Assembly (NCBI RefSeq): GCF_938030815.1
Contig: NZ_CALHII010000152.1
Location: 1-11,126 of the forward strand
Length of the DNA stretch: 11,126 nucleotides
Source of the DNA: an uncultured Campylobacter sp.
GTDB lineage: Bacteria > Campylobacterota > Campylobacteria > Campylobacterales > Campylobacteraceae
Reading direction: 5' to 3'
The position numbers and the translations under genes are program-made. Numbering within the stretch: the stretch's first letter is position 1; each line of letters opens with the position of its first letter. The notes beneath the pieces were generated by a model. It was not told where the DNA came from and did not search any database. It saw only the letters and a program-made list of their open reading frames with translations. Of the stretch, positions 1 to 6,832 are shown piece by piece.

Positions 1-3000
1 CCATTACTTTTTAAATAACTCTTTTTTTCAGGAGTATTTGCCCACTTCTCTATATTTGGTAATAACCTTTCTGTATCAAGAATGTATTCATTATTAAAAT
101 ATTTTTCATAAAAAAACCTCCAGAGATGGTAAGTAAAAGGGATTGTTAAGCTTATTTTAATTTTATTTTGATATAGAAAATCTATTATATCAAAGACAAA
201 ATCCTCTGTTGTTTGAGCTAAATCTATATTAGGAACATAGTGATTGTAATATTTTCTCTTTTCTCTTTTATAATATATTATAAACAGATATTGATAAGCA
301 GAAAGTTCGTTCGAAGTTATCTTCTCTATTTCATTACATATCTCGTATTGATTTTTTTCTTTTGCTTCAAAGAATTTATACAATATTTTTTTATCTTCAA
401 ATAATTTTTTTATCTTATCAGTAGCATCTGATTGATGATATTCTGGTAATAATCTAGATAAATGCATAATCACCCTCTTCTCTACATTATCTTCTTTATA
501 TGTACATATTACTTCATCTTTTACAGAAAACTCTCTAATACATCTATCTTCAAAAAATATCTTCTTTGTAAAATCAGAAATATCATCATAAACTTTTAGA
601 GCTAATTGCAAAATTCTATAGGTAGAAGATTCTTTTGTATAGTAAGCTCCTTCTGATAATTCTATTTTAGAAATACTATTTAGAAAATATTGTTGTGTAT
701 TTTTGTCTGCCTCCTCTATAATAGGCAGCAAGGCTTCTTCTGAATATTCTTTTTTATCTATAAGTTTTTTTGTATACCGACTATCTGTCCATTTGTACTC
801 ATTATACAATACGGATATGGGGATTTCTATTTTCTCAAGGATATTCCATATAATTTCTGAGAATTCATCTTCTTCTTTTACTAGATATTCTCTTAGCTCT
901 GAAAAGTTTTCCTCTTTTGAGATTACATAAGGTGCTAACCAATCAGGATATTCTTCTCTATATGGAAGCATTTGATTAAGAGGTTTGGCTTCTCCTTCTA
1001 TATTACAAAATATTACCATCTTTGCTATAGATTCCTTTCCTACACCATTAAACTCTCTTAGAGCTTTAATAAGTTCTAATTTTTCTTCTGCTAACAAGGA
1101 GGTTATTTCTTGTTTAACTATATTTTCAAAAAGCCATTCTTCTCCTCTATAATTGAAAAAATCTTTTAAAGGGTGTTCTTCTAATAAATTATCAGAGCAC
1201 TGATAGTCTAATTTTGATAGAATACCCTTAATAGGAGCTATTTTATTTGTAGTTATAAGATAACTATTGCTATCCTGATATTCCTTATAAGAGATCCATT
1301 GATTCTCAAAACTAAATATAGGTAATAACTCAACTATATTTTTAGCTTTGTTATCAATTAACCACTCATAAAAATGTTCTTTTTCAGTATCATCCGCATC
1401 AATAAACCAATCATTCAATGTTGTATTGCCAGCAAATATAGAAATAACATCTTTTGTTGATATATGTTCAATATCTTCAAAAATATTTTCTTCTAATATT
1501 GAAATATCTATCTTAGAAGAAGGTAATTGTTTTTGAGTATCTAATATCTCACAGAACAAATCTGCTCCTATTATTTTGGAAAGACTTGTATCATCAATGA
1601 TTATATCTTCTTGCTTAACTATTTTTCCTGATTGATTGAGAATAAAAGGGGTTTCTTCAAGTGCTCTCCTATAATACTCATTGAAATTTTCAGCAAGCTG
1701 TCTAGTATCTGCATCTCTTTCACTAAATTCCTTCGTAATTAGTATATTTAACGCATTTTTCTCTCCTCTTGCGGATAGTTCAGCACACCAATTAACCATT
1801 TGTATAGCAATCTCTTGCATTAGAAAACAATTCCAAGGATTATCTCCTAATATTCTTTGACGTGGCGAATCTAAGATAAAATTTGCATTGATATAAAAAG
1901 GAAATTTAAAATCCTTTACAAGGGTTGGTAGAAAAGCAAATAAAGAAATATTAGAACATTTTTTGTCTGGATTTATCCCCCCATCAGCCCCAAATGTAGC
2001 TACTGCAAAAGAAATCTCTGTAGCATTATTCATAGAGATCTTTTTAGGAATATTTTCTATTTCTTCTCTTTTTAAGTCAACAAATACAGATATAGGCTTA
2101 TCATTCTCATTATCTTTTTTGAGATCTATTCTGATATCTATTTTTCTTTTCTCAAAAGTTTTTTCATCAAACTTTATTTCAAAGTTTCTTCTTTCAAATG
2201 TATCTATACTATTCCCTTTTGAATTTTCAAGTATGATTTTATTATCATTCTCTTTTTTCCTAATAATACCTCCATTAAATAGAATTTGTTTGGTGTTTCT
2301 AAGAAATAAAACAAATTTTGGGTTTTCAATAATCTCCTCTATGGCTTTTTTATAGCCTTTATCTCCTTCTATATTGTTCTTTCCAAGTTTTAGAGCAATT
2401 GATACATTTTTTGTGAAGTAGGGAAATAGTTCATCTGGGAATTTATCAACCCAAATAGGAACTATTTGCCATGGGATATCCTTCACTCCATTAAATTCTT
2501 TCTTTTCATCTGCAAATTTGTTTAGGAAATTGGTTCTGCTTTCTTCACTATTTATTTCTCTTACAAAAAAATAAAAAGACTCAAAATCAGAAAAACGAGA
2601 ATCATGTTTATCAAACTTAAATTGATATCCTCCTGTTTTTATAAAAACTTCTTCTGAATCTGTGAAAACAGATTTGAATCCTATTCCTTTATAACCTGTT
2701 TTATTTTCATTTGCTTTTTTAGTACCATTAGCTGATGAATTAATAGCTTTAAAATCATTTCTATCAAAATTAAATCCATCATGGCTTATTATCAGATAAT
2801 CTCCTTCTGTAAAAACATCTAATAAAACACCTCCTTTAGAGGAAGCATCATCAGCATTCTGTATTAATTCAAAGAACATCCTATCTTTTAAAGAATACAT
2901 CCCTCTTCCTACCTCTGCCAATGTTCTAACTAAGTTACGATTACTACTAGGATTATCATTTTTTTTAAAAGCTTGATCAACGTCTATCTCATAAGGATTC

Positions 3001-3335
3001 CTTTGAACATTTTCAATAATTTGTGCGAAAAAAAGAAAAGGAGTTCCTTGTGCTAGACGTGTCTCCTTTAGAAATAAAAAGATTCTTATTTTGTAAAAAT
3101 TATTTTCATCAAGTTCAATACTTTTTTCTATACTTACTCTTATATTATCTCCATATAAAAGATCCACCAATAGTTTTCCTTTCTGTTCCTCATCATCTGA
3201 ATACAAATTCACTAGAAAAAATTTGTTATCTTCTCTTTTTACTTGCCCTATAAAGGTATTGTTGTCATGCCCAAGGTATCTCAATATACCTTCTAAATCT
3301 AAGTCATATAGACCCTTTTCATATATTCTTTCCAT
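1..3335 (-). CDS. Giant sacsin-like GHKL (HSP90-fold) ATPase, N-terminal part, runs off the left edge
   Basis: I translated this frame by hand from ATG 3335 to the window edge and found 1,111 codons with no stop. Near the N-terminus are the three motifs of a GHKL ATP-binding fold: an N-box FFELIQNADDA (residues 154-164, with Glu156, Asn160 and Asp163), an SHDGF loop (184-188) and the glycine-rich lid TGYKGIGFKSVF (213-224). Further on lie SLFAFLPT and PFYINANFILDSPRQRI, which resemble the middle segment of sacsin/HSP90-like proteins. Family knowledge: such proteins are typically very long, bind ATP through the N-terminal domain, and often carry DUF3883/NOV or nuclease-like domains at the unseen C-terminus. 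No signal peptide or membrane helix is evident, so it is probably cytoplasmic. The start is fixed by an in-frame TAA 36 bp upstream and no other ATG. Codon use is extremely AT-rich, unlike every other gene here. The ATPase-fold call is strong; a defence role is only inferred. Confidence 0.85.
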   Translation of the reverse strand, partial: MERIYEKGLYDLDLEGILRYLGHDNNTFIGQVKREDNKFFLVNLYSDDEEQKGKLLVDLLYGDNIRVSIEKSIELDENNFYKIRIFLFLKETRLAQGTPFLFFAQIIENVQRNPYEIDVDQAFKKNDNPSSNRNLVRTLAEVGRGMYSLKDRMFFELIQNADDASSKGGVLLDVFTEGDYLIISHDGFNFDRNDFKAINSSANGTKKANENKTGYKGIGFKSVFTDSEEVFIKTGGYQFKFDKHDSRFSDFESFYFFVREINSEESRTNFLNKFADEKKEFNGVKDIPWQIVPIWVDKFPDELFPYFTKNVSIALKLGKNNIEGDKGYKKAIEEIIENPKFVLFLRNTKQILFNGGIIRKKENDNKIILENSKGNSIDTFERRNFEIKFDEKTFEKRKIDIRIDLKKDNENDKPISVFVDLKREEIENIPKKISMNNATEISFAVATFGADGGINPDKKCSNISLFAFLPTLVKDFKFPFYINANFILDSPRQRILGDNPWNCFLMQEIAIQMVNWCAELSARGEKNALNILITKEFSERDADTRQLAENFNEYYRRALEETPFILNQSGKIVKQEDIIIDDTSLSKIIGADLFCEILDTQKQLPSSKIDISILEENIFEDIEHISTKDVISIFAGNTTLNDWFIDADDTEKEHFYEWLIDNKAKNIVELLPIFSFENQWISYKEYQDSNSYLITTNKIAPIKGILSKLDYQCSDNLLEEHPLKDFFNYRGEEWLFENIVKQEITSLLAEEKLELIKALREFNGVGKESIAKMVIFCNIEGEAKPLNQMLPYREEYPDWLAPYVISKEENFSELREYLVKEEDEFSEIIWNILEKIEIPISVLYNEYKWTDSRYTKKLIDKKEYSEEALLPIIEEADKNTQQYFLNSISKIELSEGAYYTKESSTYRILQLALKVYDDISDFTKKIFFEDRCIREFSVKDEVICTYKEDNVEKRVIMHLSRLLPEYHQSDATDKIKKLFEDKKILYKFFEAKEKNQYEICNEIEKITSNELSAYQYLFIIYYKREKRKYYNHYVPNIDLAQTTEDFVFDIIDFLYQNKIKISLTIPFTYHLWRFFYEKYFNNEYILDTERLLPNIEKWANTPEKKSYLKSN

Positions 3336-3358
3336 GATTATATTGTATATATTCGTGG

Positions 3359-3366
3359 CAAATATA
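3359..3366 (-). promoter_or_regulatory. Bacteroidota-type -7 promoter box for the giant ATPase gene
   Basis: Read leftward, the sequence is TATATTTG followed by C, an exact fit to the Bacteroidota sigma-factor -7 consensus TAnnTTTG. It ends 23 bp before the ATG at 3335. The leader between is A/T-rich with no Shine-Dalgarno sequence, as is usual in that phylum. The expected -33 TTTG element is not clearly present; only a T-rich run lies in about the right place. Confidence 0.55.
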
Positions 3367-3454
3367 CGTTAATTTTTTTATTACCTGATAAAAATATTAA
3401 TTTTATTCTATAATTTTTTGTAGTTATATCTTTTTTAAAAGAAGAGGACAATTC

Positions 3455-3476
3455 ATTAAGGTTGTTTTTCCTTAAT
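3455..3476. other. Small AT-rich hairpin in the region upstream of the giant ATPase gene
   Basis: ATTAAGG (3455-3461) and CCTTAAT (3470-3476) form a perfect 7-bp inverted repeat around an 8-base T-rich loop, followed on the plus strand by TAGTTTTTAATT. It could be a weak terminator or an operator. The stem has only two G:C pairs, so it may have no function. The remainder of 3336-3490 holds nothing else I can identify. Confidence 0.25.
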
Positions 3477-3490
3477 AGTTTTTAATTGTT

Positions 3491-3560
3491 AATCCCCCTA
3501 ACCCCCGAAGGGGGAATGCTTCACTTGCTACACTCTTCCCCTTCGGGGAAAAGGGGGATT
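3491..3560. repeat. Nested palindrome: inverted pair of hairpin units (REPIN-like) at the composition boundary
   Basis: The outer arms AATCCCCC (3491-3498) and GGGGGATT (3553-3560) are inverted copies. Each arm has its own hairpin: CCCCCGAAGGGGG (3502-3514) and TTCCCCTTCGGGGAA (3536-3550). Read outside-in, the left unit and the reverse complement of the right unit match closely for about 26 bases, so this is one unit duplicated in inverted orientation. The hairpins can form C(UUCG)G tetraloops on opposite strands. Similar CCCCCTAACCCCC-GAAGGGGG intergenic repeats are, from memory, common in Bacteroidota rather than Campylobacter. The repeat lies exactly where AT-rich foreign-looking DNA meets GC-richer DNA and could be a mobile REP doublet, an integration scar or a terminator pair. 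Confidence 0.7.
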
Positions 3561-3958
3561 ACCACCGTCCAAATGTATCTCTCCCAAAAGAAACTCTGTA
3601 CCTCGTACGCCTTATCGCCTTCGGGATGGGTGATGAGGGCTTGTTGGCAAGGAACGAGGGCTTGGAAATGAGGTGTTTGCAAATCCTCATAGAAGCGTAC
3701 TGAGGGAAAGTTGGCAATCTTATAGAGCGCTTCCTTGATATATTCCATAGTTGGGTATCTAAGCCTACTTTCTGCAAAACTATTTCCGTCGTCTGCGCGC
3801 TTTATCAGCTTGGCGATGCAAGCGTCATCCTCTTCGTCGTGCCTGCCTGAAAAAAATTCCCTCGCGCTACAATACCCGCCGCTACCGCTTACAAACGCGG
3901 CATAAATAATAAGAAGCGCCACGGCTAGCACAAAAACATGACTTTTACCGATTTTCAA
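3521..3958 (-). CDS. Small membrane-anchored or secreted protein of unknown function, C-terminus altered by repeat
   Basis: This 145-residue protein is not one I recognise. The N-terminus is MKIGKS followed by a hydrophobic stretch (about residues 8-23), which fits a signal peptide or signal anchor, so the rest (Cys30, Cys47 and Cys104 among it) is probably periplasmic. The middle is acidic (DEEDD, 41-45), then mixed, with aromatic-rich SFFWERYIW (122-130). The start is TTG, preceded by a good AAGGGGG ribosome site, and it overlaps the end of the SDR gene by 14 bp, suggesting translational coupling in one transcript. Residues 134-145 (IPLFPEGEECSK) and the stop are encoded inside the 3491-3560 palindrome, so the native C-terminus may have been cut off and replaced. 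Whether the product is functional is unclear. Confidence 0.55.
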   Translation of the reverse strand: MKIGKSHVFVLAVALLIIYAAFVSGSGGYCSAREFFSGRHDEEDDACIAKLIKRADDGNSFAESRLRYPTMEYIKEALYKIANFPSVRFYEDLQTPHFQALVPCQQALITHPEGDKAYEVQSFFWERYIWTVVIPLFPEGEECSK

Positions 3959-4613
3959 GCTCGCCCCCTTCGCGATTAAATTTTGATTTTTTCCGCAGAT
4001 TTACGATTTGCGGGCGGATCGTAAACTCGCTCACGTTGGACTTCGTGCGCAGAATTTGCAGCGTAAAATTTGCAATCTCCCCCGCATCCACGAAGCTTGC
4101 CTCATCATCTGCAGGCTCGAAGTTCAAATCTTCGTAAAACTGCGTTTTGGTGATGTCCGGGTTGATGCAGCTTACTCTGATCTGCTTGCGCGCCTCCTCG
4201 AAAAGACAGAGCAGAAACGCCCGCAGCCCCGCCTTGCTCGCGCTATAAACCGCGCTAAAGCGGCTATATCGTAGCGCCTCGATCGAGCTAATGCCGATGA
4301 TATGGGCGCGGTTGCGCTTTAAATTCGGCAAAAACGCGCGCGAGATGATGATGTTTGCGGCAAGATTTACGTTTAAAATTTTTAAAATTTCACTCTCGCT
4401 CATCGCTTCAAGCGGCGCAAATTTCGCCGTACCCGCGCATAAAATCAGCGCGTTGATACCCTGCGTCGCAGCCAGCGCACGGCACTCCTTCGCCAGCGCG
4501 TCCGTATCCTCGAAGCGTGAGGCTAGCGTTAAAATTTCATAGCCGTTTTGCCGCAAAAGCTCCGCAACCGCGCTGCCGATACCGCCGCTTGCGCCGGTGA
4601 TCAATGCTTTCAT
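3945..4613 (-). CDS. Short-chain dehydrogenase/reductase (SDR) family oxidoreductase
   Basis: This 222-residue protein is an NAD(P)-dependent SDR with a Rossmann fold. It shows the cofactor-binding TGASGGIG (residues 6-13), a variant LCAG (58-61) in place of the usual NNAG, the structural Asn in NVN (81-83), catalytic-type Ser109/Ser110, and Tyr123 and Lys127 in YSASK. INPDITKT (150-157) fits the family's PG-x-x-x-T segment, with Asp where Gly is usual. The length is normal to slightly short for a classical SDR. AAAGGAG sits five bases before the ATG. No signal peptide is visible, so it is cytosolic. The substrate cannot be read from the sequence. The last 14 bp overlap the start of the downstream small-protein gene, so the two are probably co-expressed. 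Confidence 0.88.
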   Translation of the reverse strand: MKALITGASGGIGSAVAELLRQNGYEILTLASRFEDTDALAKECRALAATQGINALILCAGTAKFAPLEAMSESEILKILNVNLAANIIISRAFLPNLKRNRAHIIGISSIEALRYSRFSAVYSASKAGLRAFLLCLFEEARKQIRVSCINPDITKTQFYEDLNFEPADDEASFVDAGEIANFTLQILRTKSNVSEFTIRPQIVNLRKKSKFNREGGELENR

Positions 4614-4640
4614 CTTTTCTCCTTTAATTTTAATGCCGCT

Positions 4641-4666
4641 TCGGCGCGTTAAGTTTTGCGCGCCGA
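4641..4666. other. GC-rich hairpin between the radical SAM gene and the SDR gene
   Basis: TCGGCGCG (4641-4648) and CGCGCCGA (4659-4666) pair perfectly over 8 bp with a 10-base loop. It lies just ahead of the SDR ribosome site in leftward transcripts. It lacks a following U-run, so it is not a standard intrinsic terminator; it could be an attenuating leader or a 3'-end stabiliser. The rest of the gap 4614-4902 shows only GC-rich DNA with AAATTT words. I see no supported gene in it. Confidence 0.3.
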
Positions 4667-4902
4667 GTAAATTTCACTGCGCTAAATTTATTACCCGCTG
4701 TATTTGCCGCTAAATTTGCGCGGCCTAAACATTTCGCGCCGCGACCTCGTCGGATAAAATTTTAAATTTAGCCCGCGGACATTTTGCTGTGCCGCCGTTT
4801 TGTAAAATTTCATCGCCGCTCGCTCGCCGCAAATTTCGCGCCGTATTCTCGTCGCCGCATGCGAGCCGGCACAAGCCGCGACATCTGCGACAAACAGCGC
4901 GT

Positions 4903-6177
4903 CTAGCACTGCCGTATCTTTGCGAAATACGCCGCTTTCATCGCCTCCTCAAACGCGTCGTTACTTTCGTACTCGTGCCCCAAGACCTCGCGCCACAGGC
5001 TCGCATCCTCCATGCAGAGGTAGAAAAACACCCGCTCCCGCCACGGCGAAAGCGCGTCCGCGGCAAATTTGAAAAGCTCGCACTTGATCTGCAGCGGGTA
5101 GGATAGCTTGCCGTTCGCGTCCGCAAGGGGCATCTGCAGAATTTTGCTCCGTAGCCCCCGCGAGCGCAGCTTTTTTACGACGGGTTTGATGAAGGTAAGC
5201 GTGCCGAGCGAGACCATCGCGACGCCGCTTGGATCGAAGCAGCGTAGCAGCCGCTCAAAAAGCGCGCCGTAATCACTCCGCCACCCCTCGTACCAAACCA
5301 TCGGGTGGAGGTGAAAGCCCACCAAAATGCCGCGCGCCGCGAGCGCTTCGGCTGCAGCCAGCCGCGCATCCAGGCTCGCGCTTAGATGCTCCTCGTTCGC
5401 TATGATCGCGGGGGTATTTAGCGAAAAGGTGACGATGAGGTTGCGCGGGATCTCGCGCTGCAGGAAAAACCGGATGTTGTTCGACTTGCTTTTAAGCTCC
5501 AAAATCACGTTTTGATGCCGCGCCGCGAAGTCCGTTAGCGCGCTTAAAATGCCGAAGCGATCGCCCCACATAAGCGAGTCGGAGCTCTGCCCCGTGCCGA
5601 TGTGGTAGCTGCGCGCGGGATCGAGCCGCAGGCGCGCTAAATTTGCCGCAAAATTCTCGTCAAAGCCGATTTTTCCGTGCTTGTAAAAGGAGCCGATCGC
5701 GCAATACGAGCAGTCAAAGCCGCACGAATTGACCGCATCGAGCGTCAGCAGATTGCAGCAGCGCGTGTTTTCGCTCACCACCGGGCAGCGCCCCAAAGCG
5801 ATGCGGTCCGCGCGAAAGGAGGAAATTTCAAATTTTCTCGGCGCGTAATCGCTTTTGAAGCTTGCATACGAGTGCGGGCGCGACTTAAGCTCAAGCCAGG
5901 CTTCGCGCACGAAATTAAAAATTTGCTCGCCGTTTGGGACTTTCCCTGCTTTATTAAATTTGGCTTTATTAAAATTTAACTCGCACCGCTCGCTCGCAAG
6001 TAGCTCATAAACGGGCGTCTCGCCCCACGCCTCAAAATCGCTCGCAAACTCCGCAAGTTGCTTTTTTTGCTGAAATGAAAAGTGAAATTTATCAAATAGC
6101 GCGCCCAAAAATGCGCTTGATCGCTCGCTCAGATTCACGCCAAACTGCGTGCCTAGCTCCTTTTTTGCCTCCGTCAT
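4903..6177 (-). CDS. Spore photolyase (SPL)-like radical SAM protein
   Basis: This 424-residue cytosolic protein has the SPL-type radical SAM iron-sulfur motif CGFDCSYC (Cys152, Cys156, Cys159; CX3CX2C). Other family-like segments are YHIGTGQSSDSL (191-202), ELKSKSNN (227-234), FSLNTP (251-256), HLHPMVWYEGWR (289-300) and a C-terminal CMEDASLW (388-395). Radical SAM enzymes of this family cleave S-adenosylmethionine to make a 5'-deoxyadenosyl radical; the founding member repairs the spore photoproduct thymine dimer. There is no cysteine between Cys159 and Cys313, so the hydrogen-donor cysteine expected about 44 residues after the cluster in the Bacillus enzyme seems absent, and the true substrate may differ. 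GGAG precedes the ATG. The N-terminal 120 residues are less conserved-looking. It sits near uvrA, but on the opposite strand and not in its transcript. Confidence 0.85.
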   Translation of the reverse strand: MTEAKKELGTQFGVNLSERSSAFLGALFDKFHFSFQQKKQLAEFASDFEAWGETPVYELLASERCELNFNKAKFNKAGKVPNGEQIFNFVREAWLELKSRPHSYASFKSDYAPRKFEISSFRADRIALGRCPVVSENTRCCNLLTLDAVNSCGFDCSYCAIGSFYKHGKIGFDENFAANLARLRLDPARSYHIGTGQSSDSLMWGDRFGILSALTDFAARHQNVILELKSKSNNIRFFLQREIPRNLIVTFSLNTPAIIANEEHLSASLDARLAAAEALAARGILVGFHLHPMVWYEGWRSDYGALFERLLRCFDPSGVAMVSLGTLTFIKPVVKKLRSRGLRSKILQMPLADANGKLSYPLQIKCELFKFAADALSPWRERVFFYLCMEDASLWREVLGHEYESNDAFEEAMKAAYFAKIRQC

Positions 6178-6205
6178 CTTGCTCCGCTTCGTTTAAATTT
6201 TGCAA

Positions 6206-6211
6206 ATTATA
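6206..6211 (-). promoter_or_regulatory. Candidate -10 box for the SPL-like gene
   Basis: Read leftward this is a perfect TATAAT, in the context TTTAAGTATAATTTGC, lying 28 bp before the ATG at 6177. AAATTT tracts flank it and no -35 box is evident, as is common for Campylobacter sigma-70 promoters. It suggests the SPL-like gene has its own promoter in the 73-bp gap behind the membrane protein gene. Confidence 0.45.
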
Positions 6212-6250
6212 CTTAAATTTCGCGCACCGTCACTGAAAATCGTTGAAATT

Positions 6251-6730
6251 TCAGATCGCGCCGCAGAATAGTCGCTCGAAATAGAAGGCGTAAGCTAGCG
6301 TAATAGCGACGTTTAGGATCACAATTCCGCCGAGTGTGAACTTTTGCGGGATTTTTTTGACGTCCGTTCGGTAGTAATACGGCAGGGCACAGAAAAACGC
6401 GGGCAGCACGAGCAGAGCAATACCTAGCGGTATGCCCGCACCGCCCACGCCTATCTCGGCACTGCGCACAAACTGCGCCATGGCGGGAAATTTATGAACG
6501 GCGAATATGACCGCTGCAAAAAGTAGCTGTACGCAGACGCAGTAAAATAGGTAGCGCACGCCTATTAGGGCGTCTTTTAGCCATAGCCCGATACAGAAAA
6601 ATACTAGCAAAAGAGCTAAAAAGACCAACAAGGGCGGATCCGCGAGCAAATCCGCCACGGCATACGCGCAGGCCGCGACGCATGCGCACGCCAAGAGGGC
6701 GAAATACAGATAAGAGCCTTTTATTTTCAT
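6251..6730 (-). CDS. Five-helix integral membrane protein of unknown function
   Basis: I do not recognise this 159-residue protein. Hydrophobic stretches at about 8-30, 33-51, 58-79, 98-118 and 132-152 predict five transmembrane helices in the inner membrane. The loops are short and carry few charges: LKDALIGVRY between helices 2 and 3, HKFPAMAQFVRSAE between 3 and 4, and RTDVKKIPQK between 4 and 5. No catalytic or transport motif is visible. Cysteines are unusually frequent in the first three helices (ACACVAACAY, FYCVCVQ). AGGAG lies five bases before the ATG, which supports this start. It is co-directional with the nucleoside phosphorylase-like gene upstream (102-bp gap) and the SPL-like gene downstream (73-bp gap), so it may share a transcript with the former. 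Confidence 0.7.
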   Translation of the reverse strand: MKIKGSYLYFALLACACVAACAYAVADLLADPPLLVFLALLLVFFCIGLWLKDALIGVRYLFYCVCVQLLFAAVIFAVHKFPAMAQFVRSAEIGVGGAGIPLGIALLVLPAFFCALPYYYRTDVKKIPQKFTLGGIVILNVAITLAYAFYFERLFCGAI

Positions 6731-6832
6731 CGTTTCTCCTGCGCCTCCGCAATACCTTAAAATTCCGCGTCGTATTCGGCGCGCGAGGCTAAAATTTTAT
6801 CCCTCGGCCAGGTTTTTTGCACGCACCCATAG

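Noticed and set aside
703..930. Rightward 75-residue open frame, with similar ones at 1963-2355 and 3023-3253
   Set aside because: They lie antisense inside the long continuous leftward ATPase frame and show only Ser/Phe/Leu-rich composition expected from AT-rich DNA read backwards.
3491..3560. Intact insertion sequence or integrase attachment site
   Set aside because: No transposase or integrase gene, no tRNA and no target duplication are visible in the window; only the repeat pair can be supported.
3486..3671. Rightward 61-residue frame across the palindrome
   Set aside because: It is made of the repeat itself plus antisense of the small membrane-anchored gene, with no ribosome site.
4691..4909. 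Leftward 72-residue frame in the gap after the SPL-like gene
   Set aside because: Arg/Ala-rich, no convincing ribosome site and no recognisable motif; it overlaps the end of the SPL-like gene and looks like chance in GC-rich DNA.
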